From: Cyanoderma ruficeps
Lineage: Eukaryota; Chordata; Aves; Passeriformes; Timaliidae
Length of the DNA stretch: 64,000 bases
Direction of reading: 5' to 3'
NCBI GenBank assembly: GCA_008694505.1
Contig: VZDJ01000056.1
Location: forward strand, 7,564,019 to 7,628,018
Shown here: piece after piece, positions 24,672 through 37,735 of the stretch
How the letters are laid out: each line of letters begins with the position of its first letter
How positions within the stretch are numbered: the first letter of the stretch is position 1
Program-made: the position numbers and the translations under genes
The notes under the pieces: generated by a model
Database searches by the model: none
Seen by the model: the letters and a program-made list of their open reading frames with translations, nothing else
What the model was told of the DNA's origin: nothing

Positions 24672-24937
24672 CTCTTGGTGCCCAGAGGCAGGACCCGAGG
24701 GAATGGCCTGAAATTGTAGCAGGAGAGGTTTAGGCTGGATGTCAGGGAAAGGTGGTTGGGCACTGAGCTGGCTCCCCAGGGCAGTGGGCACAGCACCAGC
24801 CTGACAGAGTTCAAGCAGTGTTTGGACATCACTCTCAGGCACAGGGTTTGATTCTGGGGATCTCCTGTGCAGAGCCAAGACACGGACCGTGATGATCCTT
24901 GTGGGTCCCATCCAACTCGGAGTACTCTGTGAACTGT
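24672..24937 (+). mobile_element. CR1 LINE, 3' part of the split copy
   Basis: After the right target duplication the CR1 resumes with GGACCCGAGGGAATGGCCTG, then GGTGGTTGGGCACTGAGC, and ends with the CR1 tail GATCCTTGTGGGTCCCATCC near 24907 and degenerate ATTCTGTG-type repeats. Joined across the LTR, the order matches a single CR1 3' end in plus orientation, so the CR1 is older than the LTR. Confidence 0.88.
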
Positions 24938-27900
24938 AGATTTTCAGTGCTAACAAAAACTCCTTCTGTTCTCCTGAAGAGGATCAGCTGTAATGAGAGT
25001 GAGTCAGTGATACAGTGTTAATTGAACAAAACAGGAGCTGAAAATAGAACAGTTTGAAGAAAATGCTGGATTGACATATGCTGTTTTCGTACATTTGTTG
25101 AACATTATTGAGCATTTCTAGTGCAGTAATGGGAGAGTAGAAAAATATCTGGGAGTGTTTATTTGATAGAGTTTACATTACACAGCCTGCAGTACAGCCA
25201 CAGCAGCATTCTGTGATCTTTCTGATGGTACAGCTGGGGGTTTTCTCCTCTTTGCCAGGGAAGTTGTTATGATCAGAACTGACCACTGTGTGAGCAGAGC
25301 TGGCCTTCTGAGGTCTGTCTAATGAACACCAGCACAGTGGCAGTGACACCCTGATCCTCTCAGAGTGGATCAGAGGCTGTGGTATTATTCCTGAAGGAGC
25401 TGCAGAGCTGACTCCTTTTCTGAGGCCATGACAGTGGATGCTTTAATCTCTCAGAGTCTTTAGTTTTCTCTGCCTGGTGAGTCAATTGGGGTGCTGGCCA
25501 TTCATCCCTTTCACCATAAACCCCTTTGTCCTTCAGGCCCTTTTCATGATGAAATTTCTTCATCTCAAGGAGTACAACTAAAGACATTTGCTCCGAGCTG
25601 ACTCACTTAATCCCTTTTTGGCAGGACTGGTTCTCCAGTGACATTTCAATCATCCTGAAGAACTGAAAATCTAAAGATCTGGGATGGTGGACTCATCCAG
25701 ATGAAAATCAATATTGAAGTCAATGAAACTGAATCAGGACATAATTTGTTCAAATCACCAGTATCACCACTGAACTGATTGGAATTACTGCCATGTATGA
25801 TCTTAATTAACCCTTTACTTTAAATAATGTTAGAGTATGATTACTTGCTGACACATTTATACAGACACAGTATTGGTTTGTGCCCTTCATCCACAAATAA
25901 ACTCACTGAGCAGGCAAAGCTGTTGTAGGGAAAGAATTTAAAAACAAAAAATTAAAAATCCCTATGCTTTGTCAACACAAAATTGGGTTGAAAAGAAGTG
26001 GGGAGATTTGGTTTGAACTACAAGGACTGAGCATGATGGACAGAGGGTCAGATGAACATTTACTTTGTGTTGGTTAATATGGAATTAATTATCGCATCTT
26101 TGTCATGGTGGGATCAGATCCTCTCATACACAAAAGAATTTATGCTGGGTTTTTAAGTGGCTTTAGAGAATTAGGGGCTCAGCTCCAATTAATTAAATTT
26201 GCAGAAAGATGTGGTTTATGTTCCTTTTTTCCTCTTGGTTCCCTAGTATAGCATAGAAACCGACTGTGGGTGAAAATTATCTTCTGCTGGGTGTTATGGT
26301 TATGATTTGCAAAGGCCTTTCTGAAGTGTCTGCAACCAAAGTATCATCTTTCATCTAAATATAATACCCTGTGAGTTCTGCCAGGAATCTACTACACAAC
26401 TATTTTCCCTTTTTTTTTTTTTTCCTGTATCCCTGATCTTCTGCCTGCCTAGTTTACATAACTTCTACACTTCACTGCAGGAATTAACCTTTATGGTATG
26501 TCTATACATTACTCAGAGAAAAGGGGTGTTAACCTCAGTGGGGGCCTCTGGACAGAATTATCCTGCAAGGAAGAATTTAATCTGTAACATGTCTGACCCT
26601 GTTGTTTTCAATGCCTCTCTGCATCCAGAGGAAAAATAATAACAAAAGGAAACAGACTCAGTTGTCATAGAGGAGATGTGAATACTTAAATAGCTGCCTG
26701 CTCTCTTTCATATTTTTAAGACTTAAAGGTTCATGTTTTTTTTTTCCCCTGCCTGTGTTAAATGAAAACATCTTTACTTGATATTCATCATTCTACAATG
26801 GCCATTTTATCACCTAGACAACATGAATAAAAGTTATTATTCTTACTCATTAGTCACTCNGGAAAAGAGAAAAATGGAGCATTTTAGAACATTTTACTTT
26901 TCTGTCATTTTAGAGTAAATGACACTCCTAAATGATGGCCAGTCAAACTTACAGAATCTATTAGTAACTTGATAATAAGTGTGAAGGGATGCTGGGACCC
27001 AAAGGAGTCTTAAAGTGGCATTTATCAGGCATGTCACATCATTGCTAGTGGTAATAAAAGCATTTTTGTTTTATGCTGCAGCGTCTATGGAGGATAATAT
27101 TTTTTGTGCTATAGCCAAAAGTGATATTGCTACATTCATCACACTGTTTGATATGAAATAGCCTAAAAGCATTGGAAATTGGCTGTCATTATTTGTTTCT
27201 TCCTTTTTTTCCCCCCTAATGAAGGAGCCTTCTCCAGTGGTGAGGAAAGTTTTCTTTCTCTTCAACATGGACACACAACCACTGTTACATTTCTCCATTA
27301 GAAATCTGACCCTTCGTTTCTAGCACCATCTTAAAGTTTTAGTGTCATTTCAAGAAAAACATTTATGATTAACTCATTTCATTTTCACTTTGTCTTTCCT
27401 TATGACAACAAGGTTCAGTGTGTTTGGTTTGCTGTTACAGCCTTTCCTGGCAAAACCTTCACTGGCTGCTGGGAAAATTCTGTGTTTGGGGACTGCAAGA
27501 TGGTGACTTTGAATGTTGGCTGCCAAGTGCTAAAAATCAGAAAGTGATCAGTTGCCTGTGAAAGTGATAAAATAATTCGGTTTCCCCTCTTTATTTGCTA
27601 TTTTAAAGAAGATAATTTAAACAAGGGCAGATCACCAGGTGCAATTAGGAAGGTCCCTGTGCTACAGTCCTGGTGTAGAAACCCCTGGTGAAGGGATGGT
27701 GTTCACTGCTTGTATTGCTGAAAATAATTTTCCCTGCTGGCCCATAGCTACTGATGATAGAAACTAAACTCTTCAGGGGGCACTTCCTGAGTTATGTAAA
27801 TTTTATTTCAGGCCTGAAAGACACAATGAGACCAAGTGAACTGTTTAGTGTAGCCTTGGCTAGTGGCACCGTGGGATATTAACACTGTGCATGGCTGTGG

Positions 27901-29280
27901 TAGACTCTTCTTCCTGAAAAACAGAACATAGTAATAGCAGTAACTACATGTTAAAGATGGAAAAAAAAAATACCCTAAAACCAATCAAAATCCACAGAAA
28001 TGCCTAGAAGGATTTTTCTTCTTTTCAGTTTCCTTCCTTGATGATGAAAAAAAAAATCCATCATTTATGCTGGATTGGTGGGTTAACCAGTCACAGACCT
28101 TGTGCTCTGTATCCCCTTTACAGCTGCTGCAAATTTGCATGAGAAACCTGTGTTATTTCCTATGGAATTATAAGACTGAGATAGACAAATGCATCACAGA
28201 AGCTGGTTTAATAGTAGAGAGGGAACATCACATTCATCATATTGAATTCTTTCCCTGAGATATTCATCATTTGCATGTAAAAATGCCATCTGATTTTTCT
28301 TGCTCATAAACCCAGTGTGATACTTTCCTGTTTTCCTGTTGTTATTTTCGTATGGATTTAAATCTGTCACTTTTAAAAACTTACGCTTTTTAAATCCCAC
28401 TGCATTCTGGAAGGAGGAAAAAAAAAGGGGGGGATTTTGAAGGACTGGGCAAGTTAAAATACTCTTTGTGGAGTGTGCTTGTGCAGCACAGTAGATTTTA
28501 TAATTACTCGAGTCTGTTCTGGTGTTGGGGTTGCTCTTTGAAGCTAAACTCTGCCCTGACCATTTCTTTCAGACTACAGGGTTTGTCATATTGACTGGCT
28601 CTGTTAAGATCTGGCGTGTCTTATTAACACCCTTCAGCAAAGCAACCCACTCTTTGTCTGAAACACACAGCCAGGCAAGGCTGTTAGAACAGCCAGAGCC
28701 ACCTTTGCACTTCTTGGGGGCACGATGGTGCCAATACTGTGAATAGCTCCCAGCACTTCCCTCACATTAATCTTCTTCTGTCTTTGTAATGTGCTGACAT
28801 ATCAGCTGACTCCATGGGACATTCAGTCCAGTCAGAGGATGATTCTATGACAACTTAGTTCAGGTTTTTAGAAGTTCAAGTAGCCAGACAATAATAAAAG
28901 GCACAACATGCAGGAATGTGGAAAAGCACCACGAATGCAGAAATGTTATACCTTTAGTACAGATCCACATTTAGAATGGGTGAACAGCTTATTCCTGCCT
29001 TTTTTTTTCTTGCTTTTTATGGAATTATTGCTCATTTTTGCATGGCAATTAAGGACTGGCAGATGAAGCAGACTGTCACATTGAGGTGCAATATAATCAC
29101 TTGTAGAGTATGGTGCTAAGGAATGCCCCCAAACATATAAACTAATTTGTAAATAAGACTAATTTGTGAGACTCAAGAACTCTCTGGATGAAGCTGTTCA
29201 ACCTTCCAGAAGACACAACGTGCCTCAAGCCACTGTTTGAAATACCCATCTGTTTAACAACCTGCAGACCACACTGAGAA
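24938..29280. other. Unique non-coding sequence, one ambiguous base
   Basis: No gene is recognised. Position 26860 is an N, the only ambiguous base noticed in the window. T-runs occur near 26409-26422 and 26737-26745. A run of A then G (AAAAAAAAGGGGGGG) lies near 28422. Open frames are short and unconvincing. Confidence 0.55.
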
Positions 29281-29725
29281 ATCACAGTCATGGAACAGTT
29301 TGGGTTGGAAGGGACATTTAGAGGCCCTCTAGTCCAACCCCCTGCAATGAGCAGGGGTGTCTTCAGCTAGGTCAGGTTTCTCAGAGCCCCCTCCAGCTTC
29401 ACCTTTAATGTCCACCACCACCCTAACCATAAAAAATTTGCTTCTTTGGATCTAGTCTGAATCTACCCTCTTTTGTTTAAAACTGATACCCCTTGGCCTA
29501 TTGCTACAAACCCCATTAAAAGTCTGCCCCAGTTTTTCATATAAGAAAGATCCCCCTTTAAGCATGGAAGGCTTCAATAGGGTCTCTCAGGAATGCTCTC
29601 CAGGCTAAGCAACCCCAAATCTCTCAGCTTTTCCTCATAGGAAATATGTTCCAACTCTCTGATCATTTTATGAATAAACTCATATCACCCTGCACAGGCT
29701 CAATTTCTTCTATCTTCCTTTTCCC
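29281..29725 (-). mobile_element. CR1 LINE 3' end
   Basis: Read on the plus strand, the copy begins with the reverse complement of the CR1 tail (CATGGAACAGTTTGGGTTGG from 29289). It continues with AGTCCAACCCCCTGCAATGA, then CTCCAGGCTAAGCAACCCCA (29600) and TCTCAGCTTTTCCTCATAGG. This is the highly conserved CR1 3' untranslated region in minus orientation. It is truncated, with no coding capacity. The far end is diffuse and may lie anywhere from about 29690 to 29730. Confidence 0.9.
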
Positions 29726-32700
29726 CAGCAGCATTTCTTTCTGGCAGAGATCAGTTTGGTTGCCCTTAGGGTGACCCTTATGGGTGCTGCTTTCTGCCAC
29801 TGGTTGTTTTCCTGAGCATTCCTTACCCCTTATTCTGGTAGTGTTTGCTGCTTTATTTCTGTAAAGCTAACGCATGCACTAGCAGACAGTTCTGTAATAA
29901 TCATGTCCCAGCAGTTGTCTTTGGTCACCAGTAATGAGAAGAAAGGGATGAGCTCGAGAAAATGCCCTAATTAGTTGCTGTAGATCACAGTACTTCTCAG
30001 CTGAAATAAGCCGTGTGTCTTCCCAGAGTTAATGTCACTGCACTTAAAAGTGGGGGTTTCTGGAGGAAAGAAACTGCAGAATATTTTAATGGACAAGCCA
30101 AAATAATTTTGTTATGCAAAACAAACAAACTGCAGTAGACCGAGGAGAGGAAGTTCAGGGTTTGTACCTGAAAATCTCAAAATCAAATATGTTTTATGTA
30201 TTTATGTTTTTATGTTATGTACTTATAGCTTATATTTAGTTTGCTGTGATCTGTGCTCTTTGGCTATTTTCAACTGGGTTTCTTAAGCTGTTTGCAAAAA
30301 TTTTCCTTTTGTTTATTTAATCCTCGATATCTTTCTTGCTGATTTCAAGCATCACTCCCTCTCACTGGATTTGAGCTAGGTGAAATGACCCACTCTTTCT
30401 TTCATTTGTAGTTTCCTGCAAATCTTGAGATGTTTGCAAAGGATCCATGAATTTATTGTGCAAGCAATAGCGAGCAAAGACAATTTTTCTGTGTGAGCAC
30501 AGTGAAATTTCACCAGGAGCAAGCCACAGATGTCTCCCCCTGAGACAGCTTGCCATTTGTTAGAGGAAACTGCTTAAAGCTTCTGAAAATTCACTCCTTT
30601 CAGGAGCAGCTGCCTCAGTGGCCTATGCATGTTGTGGTGAGTAAGGCAGGTGTGTGCATTGCTGCCATCCCCTGCACACGCCCATCTCCTGTGCCCTCAC
30701 TGTAACTCTACCTTTAAACACTTTAACTTTCAGCCACGCCCTCTTTAGACAGGAGGGAACAGGACAGTGGCTTTTTCCTGCCCAGATATTTCTTGGCATA
30801 CATTTACCACTTTCCTTCAGGGCTTTTTTTCCTCTCCCTCTCACCGTAAGAATGAGTCGTGGGTCAAACAAGGATCATCTACGCCAATGCATCAGCACTT
30901 GGCAAAAAACAATACCTGGGAAGGAGCAATGATTCTCTTCTCTAAACTCTTGCTTGGGAAATACTTTTTCTGATATTTGGTTGAATGTTTTGCTGTTTCT
31001 GTTTAGTCTGGTTGAGAGTAAAGTTTGGACATGGAGCAATCTTTTTTTTGTCCTGGCAAATGGAGACTCTCTGGATTTGAACAAATATCTCAATTATTAA
31101 ATTCTCCTTTCTTGTGAAACTTGACATAAAAACTGATATCCTGAACAGTCTAGCTCTCATAGAGTTAAAGCTGGAAGATTAGAATATCTCTAAAACCCTT
31201 AATTTTTATTGGACGTCTATAACTGCAAGACAAAATTTTCTGACTAAATGGGAATGAAGGATAGAGAATAGAGCCAGATGCACTGTATCAGATGCTCTGT
31301 TGAAGTTGTGAGTGTTAAAATGTTACCCATCCTCAAAAAGAAAACTAGTGAATGCTTTTACACGTTCACCAGTTTGCTGCAGTCTTGTATTACTTGTGAA
31401 ACATATGTGGTGGCATTTCTGGGACAATCCTGCATTCAAAAAACTTGGCATTTCCTTCTTCTTGAAGAGGCACATCCACTGCTGACATTACCAATGCTGC
31501 ATAAACCAGCGATGATAAATTAGACGTTACATTTCCCAGTCTAACTCTGAATGATTGTTTTGAGAGACACCTCAATTTCTTCAGTTGTTCCTTTAGCATC
31601 TCCGTATTTGTGTGTACAATCTGCGTGTGTGTAGCTCCAAATCAAAGCTGATGAAGGTAGGAGGAATACAGAAAGATGGAAGAGTAATGTTTACAGGAAA
31701 AGAGCTGAGAAAAGGAGATTTTCACTTATCTGGACAGCTGGATTGCTGTGGATGGCAATATTTGATGGAAGACCCATGCAAATGTCAGGAAGGAATGCAA
31801 TACATTCTGACAGCTATCAGAGATCTAACAGAAAGATGCCTCTGAAGAGTAAAGTGAAGATCTACAGCAGCAAACCCCTTCAGTGCTTTCTGTGGAGTGG
31901 AGATGTGGCAGGTAAGACAGAGTAGAAATTGGATGCTTTGGTACAACGTTTCTAAAATCTTTCTGGAAATGGAAAGCAAGGAGGGGAATTGTTAAGCAGA
32001 CTTTTTGCAGACCAGCCACCCAGATATTTGAGCCAGCCAGGAAAAAAAAAAAGATACAACTTCTAGTGAATTTATTGCTTTTCTATATTACTCAAAGCTT
32101 GAATAAGCAAGTTGTCAACTGTAGCTCACAGGGACAGTGAAGAAAAATGGAAGACAAGGCTATGACAGGTTGGGGTGTTGGGACTGAATACAGAAAGGGA
32201 GAACATCTGTGAGCTGAATTTGAACAGATTCCAGGCAGCTGAGATGCAGACATGTCACCTCCCAGTCTCTCTGCACAAAGGAACTTACACGGTCAGAAAT
32301 CCTCTGGTCACACAGAAAAGTGAAGACTGCAGAATGGTTTGAAGAGGTTCAGTGTTGTGACCTTTCTACTTGAGAAGAGTGATACAGATATAGTAACTCA
32401 AATAACCACTGTTCCCACTGCCTCAGTCACTCTTGTATGAAAAATAAACCAAGATTCATGCTTATCTTTCTGGACAACAGTTTATATTCTAGTAGGAAGG
32501 CAGCTGTAAATTAATCGTGTTTCTAAGACATTATCTCCTTGTTTAGCCCTTTCTCCCAGGTAAGTAAGAGATGATATAAAGCAGACCCTGCAGCTTGCAG
32601 AGGAGCACAGCCTGCTTTCCCAAGTGTAGGAAGAGGGCAGTGTTTCTTTCAGTTCTAAGCTTCCCTTTTCAAGGAGAAAGGGGCAGTATGAGTGAAATAT

Positions 32701-35700
32701 CTGAGATGCTAATTTGGAGGAGGATTTTTATCCCAAGTAGAGATGCTTCAGATGGGATAAGCCAGAAATTCTCAGACTTGCCCACACAGGGAAGTATCAG
32801 AACCACAGATTTAAGGGAAGAAGCATGTCTCTATCTTAGGTGTGTTTCCTGGCACTTAATTTTTATATCTACATAAATTTCTGGTCGCTTTGTGGGTAAT
32901 TATTTGCATCCACCCATCTGACTAACCTTTGCAAAACTCTTCCCTACAGGTTCAGCCAGGAGAATAATTATTTAGAGCAGCACTTTACACTAATTCTTTT
33001 CAGCTTAGCCATGACTGGGTATTGTGTAGATACTAAGATATAGGTTATACCCTGCTATTGGATTAGATCAGATTTAAGTTATTCAGGGATATAGCCTCAA
33101 ATCTTGTATTTGAAAAACTGGTTCTAAGTGTAGTGTTGTGTTCCATCCCATTTTCCACCATGAGACATCCAGGGTATTTGGTAATATGAATCTCAAAACC
33201 TAAATATTTATTTTTTTCCCATTTACTCTTGAAGCTCTTTTCTTTTGAAATCCCATGTTAAGCAGAGGTTGCTGGCTACTTTTTTTGTTAGGTGAGCTAG
33301 CATGTTATTTCTATCACTTTATCCTGCTCCCCTGTCCATCTAAATCATCCCTGACTTAAATATCACACATAAATAGTGTACTTTTTATAACATGAAATAG
33401 GAGTGATTGCTATCTGGCTGAGTGGAGCTGAAATCAAACCCCACAGTTTGTGATAATAGCTTCAGAGTGTGTCCTGAGGGCTGGCGAGCCACTGCCGTTC
33501 TATTGATTTCAAGATATTGCAAACAAGTTCTTAAAGCGTGTTATTAAATGGGATTTTCTCCTGTTATTTGCTACGAGTAGAGTGTGAAACAGCCCCCAAA
33601 ATGCCGTGGTGGAAGGATAGCTGAGGAGGCAGGCGAGTGCCACTCGAGTAACCGCACTGCTGACAATGCCACCTCACTCCCACAGAGCCGCCTTTGTTTG
33701 AGGCACAGCCACAGCAGCTCACAGGTGAACCTCTCCATTTTATTGCATGCCAAGTTCATCCCCCTTTGAGTCTTTATTGAGAATTTTAATCCTGCAATTT
33801 AAGGGAAATGAATTCCAGCCACTGGCTTTTGCATTGCTTTCTAATAGCTGTAAAATCGCCCAGGTTCTTTGGAAATTGCCCAAGAAGCATGAACTGCAAC
33901 AAACCCTTGGAAAATATTGTTATAAGTTCCAGATGCTCTTAGGAGTGTTTCCAACAGCCTTCGGTAATAAAGGCTGGAAGATTTCCAAAGCTGGGAAATG
34001 CATCTAATTCCCTCCAGGTCCAAGAGCTGCCACAACCTCCCTTGGAGCCTTCAGCCAGGAGCAAGCTGTACTTTTTGTTGGGCAGCTCAGACTTTCCTGT
34101 AGCAGACGATCGGAATGTAATCACGTTAGCAGTGAATTTTACATTAAAGCAATCCCGAAAATACTACCAATCACTTTAAGTTTATGAACCACATCCCTCA
34201 GAAATGAACCTCAGTAACAGGAATCGTGTAAGAGTCAGATAATCCTTCCAGCTGCAGAGAACTCATCTGGCAATTGTTTTAAGATGTTACTGTGGGATGA
34301 GAGCACTGCTTTAGCTGTCCAACAGTTATAAATGGGCTTTTTCTTACACAGCATTTCTTCTTCTGGCAATCACCTGATCAACTGTGTGTTTGAATCTGAT
34401 GCTGTAATGGTCTACCTCAGTTTTTCTCTTACTGCTTTTCAGCCCAGAGGCATTTTATATCATTTACTTACATTCCCTATTACTTCCCTATTATGCATTT
34501 CCCATTATGATGATCTCTATTGTTTTGAATGGTACCTGATCTTAAAGATATTGCAATTATTTTAGCCACACGAATTTCAGCCTTGATGGGGTGCACAGCA
34601 GGCTTGCTATTTTGTCTAATAGCAGGTTTTCTATGTTAAATCTTTTCCTTTGACCTGTACCACAGAGGATTCAGGCCTGATAGCTGGAGAATGTTTGGAA
34701 GTGAGCCCATGACTGTCTGTATCCAAGATGTAAGAACTCACCAAGTCCACCTGCCCAGTCAAGGCATAGTTGGGGACAGTAATATCAACTCTGACAGCTA
34801 AATCCAATTGGAATATCTGTAGGGAAAACCAAGAACAAATATCTGTTCAGCTTCAGAGCTCAGCTAAGCTGTAGCTGCCAATCTTGAGTCTTTTTTCACT
34901 GGATGGGACAACACAGGCAGACACAGGTTTGTGTGTGGACAAGTCCAAAACAGTCACTTAAGGCTTCAGCAGTCATTTGAGGGATTAAATTTGGATTGCA
35001 AGTACACCTGGACCTTCCAGCTCTTTACCTGGTCCTGACTGACACGTTTTCCTTCTCTTTGCAGGGATAACAGAATATTTTATGAAAGATTGCTAAACTT
35101 ATTCATTTTCTAAGTCAGTGCATTAAGTGAACCAGTCTCGGCTTATGCAACAGAACAAACAGAAAACAAGTGAGTCCAATGGCCATCCAGTTGTCCCCAC
35201 CATGGTGTGACATCTACCATCCATGTGACAGGTGACAAGCTGGGGACAGTGGCCTCTTGATATGACAGAGCCCATCCTGCTGTGTGGGGCACAGTCCCAT
35301 TGATGGTTTAGGAACCTGAACATCCGTGTGCACAAACATCCAAATCTGTAATCCACAAGGGATCTTCTCCGGGTCATGGGCTGAGATCAGTTTTTCTTCT
35401 AAAGGATTTTATCTCTGAGGTTCTATGTGGGATTCTTGAGAGGTTTTCTTACTTCACGTCCCGTTCAGGCAGAAATTTCAGGACAATAAGATGACCTGGC
35501 TCTAGTCTCATACAGATGCATTTTTAATCTCCCCTTCGCAGGAGAACTCTAAAAGTCACTAAATGTTAGAAAACCAATGATGAAGACAAATCTGTCAGCA
35601 AAACTTTTAAAAGATTTTTTTTACTTTCACCTGCTTCCAATAACTCATTTAGGCATGGATTATTAGACTTTGAAGCTGTGTACTCTGCTTGTGATTTAGG

Positions 35701-36626
35701 TTTTAAATATGGACAGGCTTCAAAATGGAGTGTTAGACTGCACTAACAATGTTTTTCATTACACAAACTCTAAATTTTGTGTGTAAAACTATATTTTCTT
35801 GCAATTTTTCTTCAGTGTTTGTGGTGACTGTAATGTCACCATCTGTTCAAGACGAAATAGCTCAGATGTGTCAGAGGCATTAAAGCCATGCAATGTTCCA
35901 AAATTTCACATTATGATAAATCTATTTGTTTTCATTTAATATATGTCTATACTAGTTATTGTTTGGAGTCAGAATGGCCAACTATAGCAGCCGTAAGTGA
36001 GAAACTAGAGACTGATTGGATACTTGAGGTGAATTCTTCCAGGGAGTTGAAAGCAGATTTTCTTCTGACTTCAATTTGCAATGTTTCTGAAATTAGCTCT
36101 AAAAATTACCTGCTTATTTTGGGCCTCCTTAATAAAACCCTTCAGTTCAGGGCACACACTGCCTTAGCTGATCATGTCGTGTTCAGTCAAGACCTGCATT
36201 TCAGCTGCAGCAATCATCAACCTTGATGCTTTAGTGAGCAGCTTTTATTTTCTCCTTGTCTGAGACAGACTGCCAAAATCAGGATTATACCAGGTGTAAG
36301 GTCTTATACTTCGGCACATGCAGTTTTCAAGCCCGAATTTTATGACTAAACAATTCATTGTATATCCTGATTTTATCTAGTGACTTTTCGGTCAGTGACC
36401 CCTTTGAAAAATCGATCATAGATTTTTTTTTTTTTTTGCAATAACTGCTTCTATTCTTACAATATTTATAATGAGAATTATTTAAAGAGATCCCTTTATG
36501 TAAAAGGATATTTGCCAAACAGATTGCACATGAAGCAATGTTTATGACATCTATTTGCAAGCTGCTTGATTCTGTAAAAATATCCAACAAGACTGATGTC
36601 CCCTTTGGAAGCATTCAAACCAAACT
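29726..36626. other. Unique non-coding sequence
   Basis: No gene and no clear repeat is recognised in this 6.9-kb stretch. Two short parts keep CpGs and could be conserved elements: about 33480-33600 (GGCGAGCCACTGCCG, AAAGCGTGTT, CTACGAGTAG) and about 34095-34175 (AGACGATCGGAATG, ATCACGTTAG, ATCCCGAAAA). A T-run lies at 36421-36438. A 112-codon plus-strand frame at 35888-36226 shows no domain. Confidence 0.5.
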
Positions 36627-36683
36627 GGAACCTATAAGGGGGACCAAATCAAACAGGAACCTACAAGGGGGACCAAATCAGAC
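36627..36683. repeat. Two-copy 29-bp tandem repeat
   Basis: The unit starting GGAACCTATAAGGGGGACCA (36627-36655) is followed directly by a second copy at 36656-36683 that differs by one T/C change in the first 20 bases and then diverges at its end. It is a small local duplication and reads as a minisatellite seed. It may vary in copy number. Confidence 0.85.
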
Positions 36684-36830
36684 TACATTTTGACAGGATC
36701 CTCTTCTGGTGTTCAAATCCATCAGTCTGTGCAATCTTATGGTTTTTAAAGTCTTTGTAGTGTCATTCAGTGTCCAAAGCTCATGAGGTTCCTTCTGCCC
36801 TGAAGAATCCTCCTCTGGGATAGCATGGAT

Positions 36831-36907
36831 TAGAATCACTGAATCCCAGAATGGTTTGGGTTGGAAAAGACCTTAAAGCCCATCTTGGGCCACCCCCTGC
36901 CACAGGG
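36831..36907 (-). mobile_element. CR1 LINE 3' end, distal part of a split copy
   Basis: ATCACTGAATCCCAGAATGG, then TTTGGGTTGGAAAAGACC and CACCCCCTGCCACAGGG, are the reverse complement of a CR1 terminus. The copy breaks near 36907 and resumes after the LTR at about 37424. About 36 bp at 36908-36943 belong neither to CR1 nor clearly to the LTR. Confidence 0.88.
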
Positions 36908-36943
36908 TGGGGAAAATTAAAGGTAAGGAGGCTTCCAGAAGGC

Positions 36944-37423
36944 TGTGGAAGCAAGCCCCAGAAACAGAAAGAGCAGAAGAATTTAGAATGAGCTGTAACT
37001 GCAAAGCCTGGAAGTAGGAAAAGCAAGCAAGGACATGAAACAATAGTCTGAGTCTTAGGTTTGGCTAGGATAGATCTTAAGGCTGCAGAAAAATATGCTT
37101 AGCAAGATAATAGAAAGTTTTAAGCTTAATAATGGAATATTGTTTCTTATTAATAGAAAGCATGCGAGCAAGCATTGTTTGAAGCAGGTGTGAATGTGCT
37201 TTCAGTGACTGGCTAGAACAATTGTCTGTAGGCTTTAGCAATATGCTATTGGCTACAAAGCTTTTAAAATACCCTGTAATAAAGAAATCTTTAGCCACTG
37301 CTAGCAAGACAGGACCTGTTGCCATCTTTCAATTGTCTCAAGCTGTTATGAGGCTGATGCTGCAATAAAGCCTCAGAGGAACGTCTCCCAGTGGTCCCGT
37401 CCTGTTTGTGCCATACTCCAACA
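36944..37423 (+). mobile_element. Solo LTR (family A relative) nested in a second CR1
   Basis: The body matches the LTR at 24169-24671 in order: AGGACATGAAACAATAG, then ATATGCTTAGCAAGATAATA, TTTTAAAA (37262-37269), CAATTGTCTC, GCTGATGCTGCAATAAAG (AATAAA at 37364-37369), GAGGAACGTCTCCCAG, and an end in CCAACA. The left boundary is uncertain: TGTGGAAGC at 36944 fits the alignment best, TGGGGAAAA at 36908 is the alternative. No matching target duplication is visible, so the left junction has probably suffered a deletion or rearrangement. No retroviral genes remain. Confidence 0.78.
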
Positions 37424-37735
37424 CACCTTCCCCTGTCCCAGGCTGCTCCAAGCCCCAGGGTCTAATCTGGCCTTGGACACTTCCAGGGATCCAGGGGCAG
37501 CCACAACTTCCCTGGGCACCCTGTGCCAGGGCCTCATCACCCTCACAAGGAAGAGCTTCTTCCCAATATCCCATCTAAACATTTCAGTTTAAAGCCTGTC
37601 ACGACATGCTCTTGTCAAAAGCCCCTCCCCAGCTTTCTTGGAGCCCCTTTAGCTGCTGGAAAGCTGGTGGAATATCTCTCCAGAGCCTTCTCTTCTCCAG
37701 GCTGAACAACCCCAGCTCTCCCAGCTGAATCCCTT
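37424..37735 (-). mobile_element. CR1 LINE, proximal part of the split copy
   Basis: From CACCTTCCCCTGTCCCAGGC the CR1 continues through CTTGGACACTTCCAGGGATC, CACCCTGTGCCAGGGCCTCA, AAAAGCCCCTCCCCAGCTTT and CTCTTCTCCAGGCTGAACAA to about 37735. It is the same minus-strand CR1 copy as 36831-36907, interrupted by the LTR. No coding capacity remains. Confidence 0.9.

Noticed and set aside
28836..28850. GATTCTATGAC as a CR1 tail
   Set aside because: Only one octamer-like match with no CR1 sequence upstream.
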